Shown piece after piece: positions 18,898 to 27,348 of a DNA stretch of 64,000 nucleotides. The DNA lies in NCBI GenBank assembly GCA_016719645.1, contig JADJYS010000001.1:62001-126000 (forward strand). The letters are read 5' to 3'. A program made the translations under genes and the position numbers. The stretch's first letter is position 1, and each line of letters opens with the position of its first letter. This stretch comes from a bacterium. Lineage in GTDB: Bacteria > Krumholzibacteriota > Krumholzibacteriia > LZORAL124-64-63. The notes under the pieces are model-generated. The model made no database searches. It had not been told where the DNA came from and worked only from the letters and a program-made list of their open reading frames with translations.

Positions 18898-19397
18898 CAG
18901 AACTCCATCGCGTGGTTGCGCACGCTCACGGCGGTGAAGCCGGCGGTGGCGTTCTGGCGGTCGTCGGAGAGCCCGAGCGAGACCGTCAGGATCGTGGAAT
19001 CGGGGCTGGCGGCGACGGTCAGGCTGTCGCAGGCGTTCTGCGCCAGCGCCATCCCGTCGCGCGTGACCAGGTTGTCGCCGTCGACCGCGGTCAGCAGGTA
19101 GACGTGGGTGACGGCGCCCGCAGTGTCGTAGGTGCGGAACTCGGCGGCGGACTGGGCCATGACCCAGCGCGACTCGCGCACGTCCTGGGTGATCACGTTC
19201 AGCACCCGGCTGATGTCCTGCTGCAGGACGGCCCGGCTGCGGCCGCCGAAGACCATGGTCTGGTTCGTGGTCACCAGCCGCCCGAGCGACATCACCACGA
19301 TGGACGAGGCCACGATGGCGACCATCATCTCGATGAGCGTCAGGCCGGCCTGTCCGGTCCGGCGGCGGCGCGGCGGCGGGGTGCGGTGCTTCCTCAT
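18897..19397 (-). CDS. PilW/PulJ-like minor pilin
   Basis: A 166-residue prepilin with a long basic leader, then the type III cleavage/helix signature GQAGLTLIEMMVAIVASSIVVMS (Gly|Leu with Glu at +5). The globular part contains VLNVITQDVRES, characteristic of the PilW/PulJ group. It lies between the PilV- and PilX-like genes and is part of the priming complex that starts pilus assembly in other systems. The stop overlaps the next start codon. Confidence 0.85.
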   Translation of the reverse strand: MRKHRTPPPRRRRTGQAGLTLIEMMVAIVASSIVVMSLGRLVTTNQTMVFGGRSRAVLQQDISRVLNVITQDVRESRWVMAQSAAEFRTYDTAGAVTHVYLLTAVDGDNLVTRDGMALAQNACDSLTVAASPDSTILTVSLGLSDDRQNATAGFTAVSVRNHAMEF

Positions 19398-19398
19398 C

Positions 19399-19827
19399 TC
19401 AGCTCCCTCCCTCCCAGAGCAGGCTGCGGCTGACGATCGCCGTCAGGGCGATCGAACGGGGCGCAGCGTTGCCGGCGATCATCTCGCTCCAGGTCACCGT
19501 CACGCCGACGGTGGCGGCGTGCTCCTCGGGGGTGCTCAGGCCGATCGTGTGCGTCACGGCGTAGGGCCGGCCGTCCACGGTGTAGGTGGTGTCGCGGCCG
19601 GTCAGCGAGCCCAGCGTGTCGTAGGTCTCGCCGCGCTTGATCGCCTCGAGGCGGCCCTGCGCCACCGCGACGGCGTGCCGCCGTCCCTCCTCCAGCGACA
19701 GCTGCGTGCGGCTGCCGGCGGCGTAGCGGGCCATCCCGAAGAAGGCCAGCAGCAGCACCACCGAGGCCACCATCACCTCGATGAGGGTGAACCCGTCCTG
19801 CCTGCCGTGGCGCTCGTTCCGCTGCAT
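19399..19827 (-). CDS. PilV-like minor pilin
   Basis: A 142-residue prepilin with the cleavage motif QDG|FTLIEVMVAS, hydrophobic helix VVLLLAFFGMARYAAG and a small beta-rich head. The motif and position after the major pilin and before the PilW-like gene match PilV-type minor pilins. Its stop is 1 bp from the next start, so the minor pilins are co-translated. Confidence 0.85.
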   Translation of the reverse strand: MQRNERHGRQDGFTLIEVMVASVVLLLAFFGMARYAAGSRTQLSLEEGRRHAVAVAQGRLEAIKRGETYDTLGSLTGRDTTYTVDGRPYAVTHTIGLSTPEEHAATVGVTVTWSEMIAGNAAPRSIALTAIVSRSLLWEGGS

Positions 19828-19855
19828 CGCTTGCGGCTCCCTGCCGGAGTGGTGG

Positions 19856-19888
19856 CGGGTCGGGAGGCCGCGATGGCCCCCCGACCCG
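19856..19888 (-). terminator. Hairpin downstream of the major pilin gene
   Basis: Stem of about 13 bp with one mismatch (19856-19869 with 19875-19888) and a GCGAT loop, located 16 bp after the pilin stop. It probably separates abundant pilin mRNA from the minor pilin genes; no U-tract is seen, so partial read-through is likely. Confidence 0.55.
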
Positions 19889-19903
19889 AGCCATGGTTGC
19901 GGG

Positions 19904-20338
19904 CTACAAGCCCGCGACGACTGGCGCGTTGCCGTTGCTGCTGATGTTGGGCACGGTCTGGGTCACCGTCACGCCGGCCATGCGCGTGCCGGCCACGCCG
20001 GTGGCCGTCAGCACCAGGGCGGTGGTGTTGGCGTTGCTGCCGCCGCCGCTGGTGATCGCGTAGGTGAAGTTGGCCGAGGCGGTCAGGTCGACGACGCCGC
20101 CGGCGCCGGACGGCCAGATCGGATTGCCCGCGGCGCTCTCGTTCTCGATCGCCCACGACTTGGCGGCCGTGACGACCTCGCCGATGCGGCTGGTGGCTTC
20201 GGTCAGACGGGCGTTCTTGACGTACTTGCCGTACATCGGCACCGCGATGGCGGCCAGGACGCCGACGATCACCACGACGACCATCAGCTCGATCATGGTG
20301 AAGCCCTTCTGGTCAGACTTGCGACGGAAGCGATTCAT
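19904..20338 (-). CDS. pilA: Major type IV pilin
   Basis: A 144-residue prepilin. Leader MNRFRRKSDQKG is followed by FTMIELMVVVVIVGVLAAIA with Glu at +5, the canonical pilin N-terminal helix, and a small globular domain. The start is fixed by GAGGAGGG 7 nt upstream. It stands alone between two hairpins, consistent with separate, high expression. No cysteine pair is seen in the C-terminal D-region, unlike many proteobacterial pilins. Confidence 0.9.
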   Translation of the reverse strand: MNRFRRKSDQKGFTMIELMVVVVIVGVLAAIAVPMYGKYVKNARLTEATSRIGEVVTAAKSWAIENESAAGNPIWPSGAGGVVDLTASANFTYAITSGGGSNANTTALVLTATGVAGTRMAGVTVTQTVPNISSNGNAPVVAGL

Positions 20339-20366
20339 TGCGTTCCCTCCTCTGCTCGCGCAGATG

Positions 20367-20413
20367 ATTCTCCCGGACGTCCTTGTCCCAGGTGGCCGCC
20401 TGTCCGGGAGAAT
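20367..20413 (-). promoter_or_regulatory. Long-loop stem in the pilC-pilA gap
   Basis: ATTCTCCCGGAC (20367-20378) pairs perfectly with GTCCGGGAGAAT (20402-20413) around a 23-nt loop. It ends about 28 nt upstream of the pilin start codon, so it is either the end of the pilC transcript or a structured pilin 5' leader. A/T pairs at the base and GC pairs at the top make it stand out. Confidence 0.6.
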
Positions 20414-20442
20414 GCGCGCCACCCACGTTGCGGTCCGGCGTC

Positions 20443-21687
20443 CTACATGGCCGCCGAACCCTTGATCATCGCGTCGCCCATGCCGAAGATGGGCAGGAAC
20501 ATGCTCAGCACGATGAAACCGATGATGCCGCCGACGATCACGATCATGATCGGCTCGATCAGCGACGACAGGCCGTGCACCGTCGCCTCGACCTGGCGGT
20601 CGTAGAAGTCCGAGGACTTGTTCAGCATCGTGTCCAGCTCGCCGGCCTCCTCGCCGGTGGCCATCAGCTGCAGGATCATCTCCGGGAAGGCGCCGGTGGC
20701 GCGGAAGGACTCGGTCACGCCCTGGCCGGCGGCGACCTTGGCCTTGACCTCGTCGATGGCGTCGGCGACCACCAGGTTGTCGGCGGCCCCCTTGACCAGG
20801 TCGAGGCTCTCGAGGATGGGCAGGCCGCTGCCGATCAGGATGCCGAAGGTGCGGGCGAAGCGGCTCATCACGCTCTTGGTGACGATGGGCCCGAAGATGG
20901 GCATGCGCAGCTGCATGGCGTGCCAGGTGCGCAGGCCGCGGCGGGTGCGCAGGGCGGCGAAGACGGCGACGACGAGCGCCCCCATGCCGCCGAGGACGAG
21001 CACGGCGTTCGCGCGCACGACGTCCGAGATGCTCAGCACGACCCGGGTCAGGGCGGGCAGGTCCTGGCCGAGCTCCTTGTAGATGTCCGAGAAGGTCGGC
21101 ACGATCTTCAGGATCAGGAACAGCGTGGCCAGCACCGTGAAGGTCAGGATGAAGACCGGGTACATCATCGCCGACTTCACCTTGCCCTTGATGTCGTCGA
21201 CCTTCTCCAGGTAGTTGGAGAGCTCGACGACGATCTTGTCCAGGGTGCCGGCGCGCTCGCCCGCGCGGATCATGCTCAGGTACATCGAGTTGAAGACGGC
21301 CGGGTGGGCCGCCATGGCGTCCGAGATGCTCTCGCCGCGCTCCACGCGCGTCGCCAGGTCGCCCACGGCCTTGGCCACCGGGCCGCGGCCCGAGTCGGCC
21401 GACAGGCCGCGCAGGCCCTTGACCAGGGGGATGCCCGATTCCAGCACCGTGGCCAGCTGGCGGCTGAACAGCGCCAGGTCGCGGGTCGAGGCGCGGCGCA
21501 CGTTCCAGGAGGCGGCCTGGGCCTTCCAGGCGGCGGCGGCCTGCCCGCGGCGGTCCTCGGCGACGTGCATGACGGCCAGCCCCTGCTGGTGCAGGCGCTG
21601 GATGATCTCGTCGTCGCTGGCGCCGGTCAGGAAGCCGGTCAATTCGGCGCCGCTGCGGTCCTTCGCCACGTAGCTGTAGTTCGCCAT
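20443..21687 (-). CDS. pilC: PilC/GspF inner-membrane platform protein
   Basis: A 414-residue protein with two GspF domains, each a helical cytoplasmic bundle followed by membrane helices (MYPVFILTFTVLATLFLI, VVAVFAALRT, and a C-terminal IMIVIVGGIIGFIVLSM). The conserved LFSRQLATVLESGIPLVKGLR and RFARTFGILIGSGLPILESL motifs mark the two repeats. It couples the PilB and PilT motors to the pilus base. ATG at 21687 follows AAGGACG; 23 bp after pilB. Confidence 0.95.
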   Translation of the reverse strand: MANYSYVAKDRSGAELTGFLTGASDDEIIQRLHQQGLAVMHVAEDRRGQAAAAWKAQAASWNVRRASTRDLALFSRQLATVLESGIPLVKGLRGLSADSGRGPVAKAVGDLATRVERGESISDAMAAHPAVFNSMYLSMIRAGERAGTLDKIVVELSNYLEKVDDIKGKVKSAMMYPVFILTFTVLATLFLILKIVPTFSDIYKELGQDLPALTRVVLSISDVVRANAVLVLGGMGALVVAVFAALRTRRGLRTWHAMQLRMPIFGPIVTKSVMSRFARTFGILIGSGLPILESLDLVKGAADNLVVADAIDEVKAKVAAGQGVTESFRATGAFPEMILQLMATGEEAGELDTMLNKSSDFYDRQVEATVHGLSSLIEPIMIVIVGGIIGFIVLSMFLPIFGMGDAMIKGSAAM

Positions 21688-21710
21688 CCGGATCGTCCTT
21701 CCGTCGCGGG

Positions 21711-23429
21711 TCAATCGCTGATGCAGACCCGCAGCACTTCTTCCAGGGTCGTGACGCCGTCGCGGACCTTCTTCAGACCGGCCTGCTGCAGCGTCAGCAT
21801 GCCTTCGGTCACGGCCTGCTGTTTCATCACGCCCGCCGGCCGCTTCTGGGCCACGAGCTCCCGCAGCGCCGGCGTCATCTCCATCTTCTCGATCACGGCC
21901 ACGCGCCCTGCGTAGCCGCGGCCCCGGCAGGCGGCGCAGCCGGCGCCGCGCAGGAACTTGTCCGGCAGGGCACCGAAGTCATCGGCGTCTTCCCCCAGGG
22001 CCATGAGGATTTCTTTCGCGGGTTCGTACTCCTGCAGGCAGCGGGGGCAGTTGCGCCGGACCAGGCGCTGCGCCGCCACCAGGGTCAGGGCGCTGGCGGC
22101 CATGAAGGGTTCGGCGCCCATCGAGACCAGGCGGGCGGCCGTGCTGGGGGCGTCGTTCGCGTGGATGGTGCTGAAGACCATGTGGCCGGTCAGGGCGGCC
22201 CGGATCGCGATCTCGGCCGTCTCCTGGTCGCGGATCTCGCCGACCATGATCACGTCGGGGTCCTGGCGCAGGAAGGCGCGCAGGGCGTTGGCGAAGGTCA
22301 CCTGCTTGCGCTTGTTGACCTGGACCTGGTTGATGCGCCCGATCTGGTACTCGACGGGGTCCTCGATGGTCGTGATGTTGAGGCTGAGGCTGTCCAGCTC
22401 CTTCATCGCGGCGTAGAGCGTCGTGGTCTTGCCGGAGCCGGTCGGGCCCGACAGCAGGATCATGCCGTGGGGGCGGTGGATGGCCTGCCGCACCGAGGCG
22501 ATGTCCTGCTCCGCCAGCCCCAGGTCGGTCAGCGAGTAGTTGAAGTTCGTCTTGTCCAGCAGGCGCATGACGATCTTCTCGCCGTGGACCGTCGGGATGG
22601 CCGAGACGCGCATGTCCACCTCGCGGCCGTCGCGCCGGAAGGTGAAGCGCCCGTCCTGGGTGGTGCGCCGCTCGGCGATGTCCATGTTGGCCATGATCTT
22701 CAGGCGGCTGACGGCGCCGGCGTAGACCGCCCGCGGCGGGGTCAGGGCGTCGTAGAGGATGCCGTCGACGCGGTAGCGGATGACCAGGCTGTGCTCCTGG
22801 GGCTCGACGTGGATGTCGGTGGCCCGCTCCTGGATCGCCTTGCCGATGATCTGGTCGACGAGGGTGACGACGCCGGCGTCCTGCGCCGACGAGCCGTCGC
22901 CCTCGAGCTCGATCTCGATGTCCTTGCCGCCGCCGATCTCGTCGATCACCGATTCGATCAGCTGCGACACGTTGCGGTCGCCCTGCAGGCGGCCGTAATG
23001 GAGGTCGCGCGCCTGCGCCAGCGCCTCGGCGGGCGCCAGCAGGATCGACAGCTCGCGGTCGACGCGCGAGGCCACGTGGTGCAGGTGGTCGAGGGCCTCG
23101 ACGTCCAGCGGGTCCTTCATGGCGACCACGAAGTGGTGCTCGTCCAGGCAGACCGGCAGCAGGTCGTAGCGGCGCGCGGACTCGGCCGGCACCAGCTCCA
23201 GGGCCTGGCGCGTCACCTCGTCGTGCGCGGCGTCGAACAGGCGGTGGCCGAGCTGGCTGCCCAGGGCGTCCAGCAGGTCCCACTCGGTGATCAGCCCCCG
23301 GTTCTGGAGGATCTCGCCGAGGCGTTCGTGGGAGCGCTTCTGCTCGACGAGCGCTTCGGCCAGCTGAGCCTGGTCGATGACGCCCTTGCTGATCAGGAAT
23401 TCGCCGAGTCCCGGCGCCTTCGTGTGCAT
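21711..23429 (-). CDS. pilB: PilB/GspE pilus extension ATPase
   Basis: A 572-residue assembly motor. The N-terminus has a MshEN-type domain (LGEFLISKGVIDQAQLAEAL), which in some homologues binds c-di-GMP. Walker A SGPTGSGKTT is at 327-336, Asp box TIEDPVEY at 354-361, Walker B DPDVIMVGEIRD at 390-401, and the His box STIHANDA is intact at 420-427. A tetracysteine zinc site (C461, C464, C498, C501) precedes the C-terminus. It heads the pilus cluster. If MshEN binds c-di-GMP here, the HD-GYP-like gene at the window start could be functionally linked (inference). Confidence 0.95.
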   Translation of the reverse strand: MHTKAPGLGEFLISKGVIDQAQLAEALVEQKRSHERLGEILQNRGLITEWDLLDALGSQLGHRLFDAAHDEVTRQALELVPAESARRYDLLPVCLDEHHFVVAMKDPLDVEALDHLHHVASRVDRELSILLAPAEALAQARDLHYGRLQGDRNVSQLIESVIDEIGGGKDIEIELEGDGSSAQDAGVVTLVDQIIGKAIQERATDIHVEPQEHSLVIRYRVDGILYDALTPPRAVYAGAVSRLKIMANMDIAERRTTQDGRFTFRRDGREVDMRVSAIPTVHGEKIVMRLLDKTNFNYSLTDLGLAEQDIASVRQAIHRPHGMILLSGPTGSGKTTTLYAAMKELDSLSLNITTIEDPVEYQIGRINQVQVNKRKQVTFANALRAFLRQDPDVIMVGEIRDQETAEIAIRAALTGHMVFSTIHANDAPSTAARLVSMGAEPFMAASALTLVAAQRLVRRNCPRCLQEYEPAKEILMALGEDADDFGALPDKFLRGAGCAACRGRGYAGRVAVIEKMEMTPALRELVAQKRPAGVMKQQAVTEGMLTLQQAGLKKVRDGVTTLEEVLRVCISD

Positions 23430-23919
23430 CAAGAGACTTCCCCCGTCCCCGGTGTGCGATGGGGCCGGCTCGCGGCCGGACCTGTTCCGTCGGGGGGAAG
23501 GGCTGCAACGGGCGTGCCATCGTGTCCGGACGGGGCGCATGGGGGCCCGGCGTGCCTCGGAACGGCCTTAAACAGGACGATGATACTCCGTGATCTGCGC
23601 CGGGACTGCGGCGGCAACTTGCACGGGGCCAAGGGATTGATCACCGGGCCGCCGGCGAAGCCGGGGCTGCGGCGGCCGCGGGGGCCGTGCGGATGGCGAA
23701 GCGCGGGAGAGGGGCGCCAGGCGGCGGGGCGCGGCCCTGCGGCCCGGCGGCGGCCTCGGGGGCCGGCGAGGGGATGGTCAGAAATCAGGCAGTCGGCTGC
23801 CGCGGCGCGGCGGGCGGCCCGATCGTGCAAATTGCGGCGGGATCGGCTAGAGTGTGGGGCATCCATCCACCCACGCCGCACTGCCGGCCCGATCGGGCCG
23901 GCTGCCGAGGAGGCACCGC
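23430..23919. other. 490-bp intergenic region between divergent pilB and the Rho_N-like gene
   Basis: No gene, tRNA or repeat was recognised. It must contain the pilus-cluster promoter on the minus strand, which I could not place, and the promoter for the small plus-strand gene, for which a candidate is listed at 23825-23853. Confidence 0.5.
23825..23853 (+). promoter_or_regulatory. Candidate promoter for the Rho_N-like gene
   Basis: GTGCAA (23825-23830), a 17-bp spacer, then TAGAGT (23848-23853). Both hexamers match the sigma70 consensus only partly; position about 65 bp upstream of the start codon is sensible. Confidence 0.3.
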
Positions 23920-24240
23920 ATGGACTGGCACGAATTGCACAAGCACAAGGTCACCGATCTGCGCGACATGATGAAGACCCACCTGCCCGAGGTTTCCGGA
24001 GTCATCGGCCTGAAGAAGGACGAACTCGTGGAACTGCTCGCCGCCAAGCTCGGCATCGAGAAGCCCCACAAGGTCGTCGTCGGGCTGGACAAGACCGCCG
24101 TCAAGGGCAGGATCCGCGACCTCAAGACGCGCCGCGACGAAGCGGCGGCGGCGGGGGAGGGCGTCCAGCGCAACCGCCACCGGCGGGAGATCCACCGCCT
24201 GAAGCGCCGCCTGCGCAAGGCCGCCAACATGACCCACTGA
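23920..24240 (+). CDS. Small basic protein with Rho_N/SAP-like domain
   Basis: A 106-residue protein. Residues about 4-46 (KHKVTDLRDMMKTHLPEV, then LKKDELVELLAAKLGI) resemble the Rho N-terminal/SAP helix-extended-helix fold that binds nucleic acid. The rest is a strongly basic helical segment rich in Arg and Lys, likely also nucleic-acid binding. GAGGAGG precedes the ATG at 23920, which is preferred over an in-frame upstream ATG at 23854. Free-standing, ended by a strong hairpin. It may be a transcription- or nucleoid-associated factor; exact role unknown. Confidence 0.7.
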   Translation: MDWHELHKHKVTDLRDMMKTHLPEVSGVIGLKKDELVELLAAKLGIEKPHKVVVGLDKTAVKGRIRDLKTRRDEAAAAGEGVQRNRHRREIHRLKRRLRKAANMTH

Positions 24241-24285
24241 CGCTCCGCGTCGGCGGGGCGACCCGCCGGGACGGAGGATCGCGCA

Positions 24286-24319
24286 AGGACGGCCGGCTCC
24301 CGCGGGAGCCGGCCGTCCT
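24286..24319. terminator. Bidirectional terminator, 16-bp perfect stem
   Basis: AGGACGGCCGGCTCCC (24286-24301) pairs with its perfect complement at 24304-24319, between convergent genes ending at 24240 and 24354. Among the longest stems in the window. Confidence 0.75.
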
Positions 24320-24353
24320 GTGTTCACGCCGGGCGTGCGCGGCCGTTCCGGGC

Positions 24354-24731
24354 CTAGGCCGAGAGCTTCTCGCGCTTCTCCTGGCAGGCGATGCACAGCC
24401 GCGCCGTCGGCACGGCGAGCAGGCGCTCGACCGCGATGGTGTGGTCTCCGGCCTCGCAGCGGCCGTAAGCCCCGTTCTCGAGCTTCGCGAGCGCCTCCTC
24501 GATGTCGAAGAGGTAGTCGGTCTCGGCGCCGGCCAGGTGGATCATGGTCTCGTACTGGATCTCGTCGGAGCCCTGGTCGGCCATGTGGTTGGAGTGGGCC
24601 TTGCCGGAGCCGTCGCCGGACAGGTCGTCGGCGTGCTGGATCGCCTTGGCGTGGCGGGCGATGATCCGCTGGACGCGGTCCCGCTCGGCGTGCAGGGTAT
24701 CGCGGATGCGTTCGAGGTCCCGTGCCCTCAT
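24354..24731 (-). CDS. DksA/TraR-type zinc-finger regulator with incomplete finger
   Basis: A 125-residue protein with an N-terminal helical hairpin (residues about 3-85) and the DksA_TraR C-terminal finger (YGRCEAGDHTIAVERLLAVPTARLCIACQ). These proteins enter the RNA polymerase secondary channel and adjust transcription, often with ppGpp. In the finger, C92, C113 and C116 are present, but the second cysteine of the first pair, expected at about residue 95, is Gly; H97 may replace it. GGAGGCACG precedes the ATG. Monocistronic. Confidence 0.87.
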   Translation of the reverse strand: MRARDLERIRDTLHAERDRVQRIIARHAKAIQHADDLSGDGSGKAHSNHMADQGSDEIQYETMIHLAGAETDYLFDIEEALAKLENGAYGRCEAGDHTIAVERLLAVPTARLCIACQEKREKLSA

Positions 24732-24911
24732 CGTGCCTCCTGAACGCGCCCCGGCCGGGGCGCCGTCTCGTGCGTCGTCGATCCCGGGCCGCGGCAGGGC
24801 GGACCGGAGCCCACAGGGATACAACGGGAGCGGCCGCACCGCCAGCGGAGGTCGCCGGCGCGGCGACTCCGGGCTGGACGCCGGCCGCCGGGGCCGCTAT
24901 CGTCGCCCATC

Positions 24912-25484
24912 ATGAAGATCGCGTTCATCGGCACCCACGGGGTCGGCAAGACCACCCTCTGCTTCGAGCTGGCGGCCTGCCTGAAGCGGCTCGACGTGAG
25001 CGTCGACGTCGTGAAGGAGGTGGCCCGGCACTGCCCGCTGCCCATCAACCGCGACACCACCAGCGGCGCCCAGGAGTGGATCCTCCACACGCAGATCGCC
25101 TGGGAGATCGCCACCGCCGCCTCCTACCAGGCCGTGGTCTGCGACCGCTCGGTGCTCGACAACTACGCCTACATGGTCCACGCCGTCGGCCGCCGGCCCG
25201 ACCTCGAACCGCTGCTGCGCCACTGGCTGTCCACCTACAAGCTGCTGGTGCGGGTGCCCGTGCTCGGCGCGCCGGCCTTCGACGGGACGCGCGACACCTC
25301 GGCCGGCTTCCAGATGGGCATCGACGCCCTGATCCGGGAGCTCCTGGCGGAGTTCCGCCAGCCCTGCCTCGAACTGGACCCCGACCACCGCGACGGCTGG
25401 ATCGGCCAGGTCCTGGAAGCCGTCGGCCTGCCCCGCCACTCCCCCCAGCTCGACCTGTTCAACGGCCTGGGCCGGCACGGCTGA
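24912..25484 (+). CDS. NadR-like P-loop ATPase/kinase (AAA_28 family)
   Basis: A 190-residue P-loop protein. Walker A GTHGVGKTT is at residues 7-15. Similar domains occur in NadR (nicotinamide riboside kinase) and in many unassigned small kinases. A CDRSVLDNYAYM segment, typical of deoxynucleoside/ribosyl kinase-like folds, lies at about 77-88. No partner domain is fused. There is no Shine-Dalgarno sequence before the ATG; a TATCGT element sits only about 10 nt upstream, so the mRNA may be leaderless. Substrate unknown. Confidence 0.72.
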   Translation: MKIAFIGTHGVGKTTLCFELAACLKRLDVSVDVVKEVARHCPLPINRDTTSGAQEWILHTQIAWEIATAASYQAVVCDRSVLDNYAYMVHAVGRRPDLEPLLRHWLSTYKLLVRVPVLGAPAFDGTRDTSAGFQMGIDALIRELLAEFRQPCLELDPDHRDGWIGQVLEAVGLPRHSPQLDLFNGLGRHG

Positions 25485-25637
25485 GCCGCCGGCGCCGCCG
25501 TCCCCAACTTCCTGCGGCCCAAAGCGGTATCCTCGCTCAAGATCGGGCCCGCCCCGCCGATCCTATCCCCGAGCGATCTCCCACGAGACGGTCCGGGCGC
25601 CGGACCGCCGTTCCCGGCCTGCTGCGTTGGTGGTGGC

Positions 25638-27302
25638 ATGAGCGACCGCATCCTGGACCTCACCCTGCCGCCCGACGCCCCCGGCGTCGAGCCCGCGCTG
25701 GCGCGCGAGCAGCGCCTCGAGATGCGCGTGCGCCGCCTCGAGGCCGAGAACGCGCGCCTGCTCCGCGAGGCGCTGCAGCCCGCGCTGCTCGGCGGGGACC
25801 TGGTGGACCAGCTCGGCGCCGCCGACCTCGAGAACCTGCGCCACTACCTGCGCGAAGCCCAGCAGCGGCCGGACCTCTGGTGCGAGGGGCGCCTGCTGCC
25901 GGTGCGCGACGTGCCGCCCGAGGCCGTCCTGGACCTGGCCGAGCTGGCCTACTGGCGCCACGTCCTGGCCCGCGGCGTCGGCCTGTGCACCTGCCTGGTC
26001 CTGCGCGACGGGCGCGGGTACCGCCCGGTCGACGACGGGCGCATCCTGGCCGCCGAGGGTGCCGCCGAGGGAGCCGCCTGCGGCGGCGCCTGCGTCGCGG
26101 CCGTCGCCGAGCTGCTCGAAGCCGATCCGGACCCCGATCCCGGCGCGCGGCCGGCGGGCGCGGCCTGCCCGGCCTGCGGGGCCGCGCTCTGGCACGTCCC
26201 GGTGCTGCTGTCGCACGAGAAGGAGCGCGCCGTGCTGGGGCGCCTCGTCGGGCACGGCGCGCCCGCCGAGTCCGACGCGCAGCGCCGCATGGTCGAGCTG
26301 GTGGCCAACCTCGCGGGGCGCCGCGCCAGCGAGGAGTACGCCCGCCAGTCCGGCGCCGTGCTGCAGCTGCAGGTGGCCGGCATGATCGTCCGCTACACGC
26401 AGGCGAAGGCGCACGCCGCCGAGGCGGCCCGCGCGGCGATGGAGCGCCACGCCCGGGTGGCCGCCGACCTGGCCCGCGCCAAGGCCGACCTGGAAGTGGC
26501 GCTGGCCGAGGCCGGCGACGCGCGCCGCGCCGCCGAGCTGGCCAACCGCAGCAAGAGCATGTTCCTGGCCGCGATGTCGCACGAGATCCGCACGCCGCTG
26601 ACCTGTGTCGTCGGCTTCGCCGACCTGCTGACCATGCCGAACCTCGGCGAAACGGACGTGCGCGACTTCGCGGCGTCCATCCAGGAGAGCGGCCAGGTCC
26701 TGCTGTCCCTGATCAACAACGTGCTCGACCTGTCGCGCATCGAGGCCGGCCGGCTCGACCTCGAGCGCATCCCCTTCAGCGCGGCCGGCGTGCTCGAGGA
26801 GGTGTGCGGGATCTTCGCCTCGTCCTCGCGCGAGAAGCGCGTCGCGCTGGAGCTGTCGGTGGACGCCGACGTGCCGGCCGAGCAGGTGGGCGACCCGACG
26901 CGCCTGCGCCAGGTCGCGATGAACCTCGTGGGCAACGCGCTGAAGTTCACCAGCCGCGGCTCGGTCGCGGTCGCCTGCCGGCGGTCGGACCGCGACGGCT
27001 GGCTGGAGGTCTCGGTGACCGACACGGGTTCCGGCATCCCCGCCGACCGGCTCGGCGGGATCTTCGCGCCCTTCCAGCAGGCCGGGCGGGACGTCGCCCG
27101 CAAGCACGGCGGCAGCGGCCTCGGGCTGGCCATCGCCCACCGCACCGTCGCGGCCATGGGCGGCGAGCTGACCGTCGCGAGCGAGGTCGGCCGGGGCTCG
27201 CGCTTCGCGTTCACCTTCCCGGAGAACCTCCCCGAGAGCCTCGGCGACCCCGATCCCGAGGATCCCGACGCGGCCCTGGACCGCGGGCCCTGCGGGGGGT
27301 AG
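25638..27302 (+). CDS. Soluble sensor histidine kinase
   Basis: A 554-residue kinase without visible membrane helices. The N-terminal coiled coil (about 28-50) leads into an uncharacterised sensory region containing several cysteines, including a CPAC pair. A second coiled coil precedes HisKA with the phospho-acceptor H315 in MSHEIRTPL. The HATPase core is complete: N box (NLVGNALKFT, about 428-437), G1 DTGSGIP, F box FAPFQQ, G2 GGSGLGLAI. No receiver domain, and no response regulator adjacent, so it is an orphan. The cysteine-rich region might sense redox or metal (inference). Confidence 0.9.
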   Translation: MSDRILDLTLPPDAPGVEPALAREQRLEMRVRRLEAENARLLREALQPALLGGDLVDQLGAADLENLRHYLREAQQRPDLWCEGRLLPVRDVPPEAVLDLAELAYWRHVLARGVGLCTCLVLRDGRGYRPVDDGRILAAEGAAEGAACGGACVAAVAELLEADPDPDPGARPAGAACPACGAALWHVPVLLSHEKERAVLGRLVGHGAPAESDAQRRMVELVANLAGRRASEEYARQSGAVLQLQVAGMIVRYTQAKAHAAEAARAAMERHARVAADLARAKADLEVALAEAGDARRAAELANRSKSMFLAAMSHEIRTPLTCVVGFADLLTMPNLGETDVRDFAASIQESGQVLLSLINNVLDLSRIEAGRLDLERIPFSAAGVLEEVCGIFASSSREKRVALELSVDADVPAEQVGDPTRLRQVAMNLVGNALKFTSRGSVAVACRRSDRDGWLEVSVTDTGSGIPADRLGGIFAPFQQAGRDVARKHGGSGLGLAIAHRTVAAMGGELTVASEVGRGSRFAFTFPENLPESLGDPDPEDPDAALDRGPCGG

Positions 27303-27348
27303 TCTGCGGGGTGTCCCCGCTCCGCGGCGCGCAGACCTGGAGGCTCCC

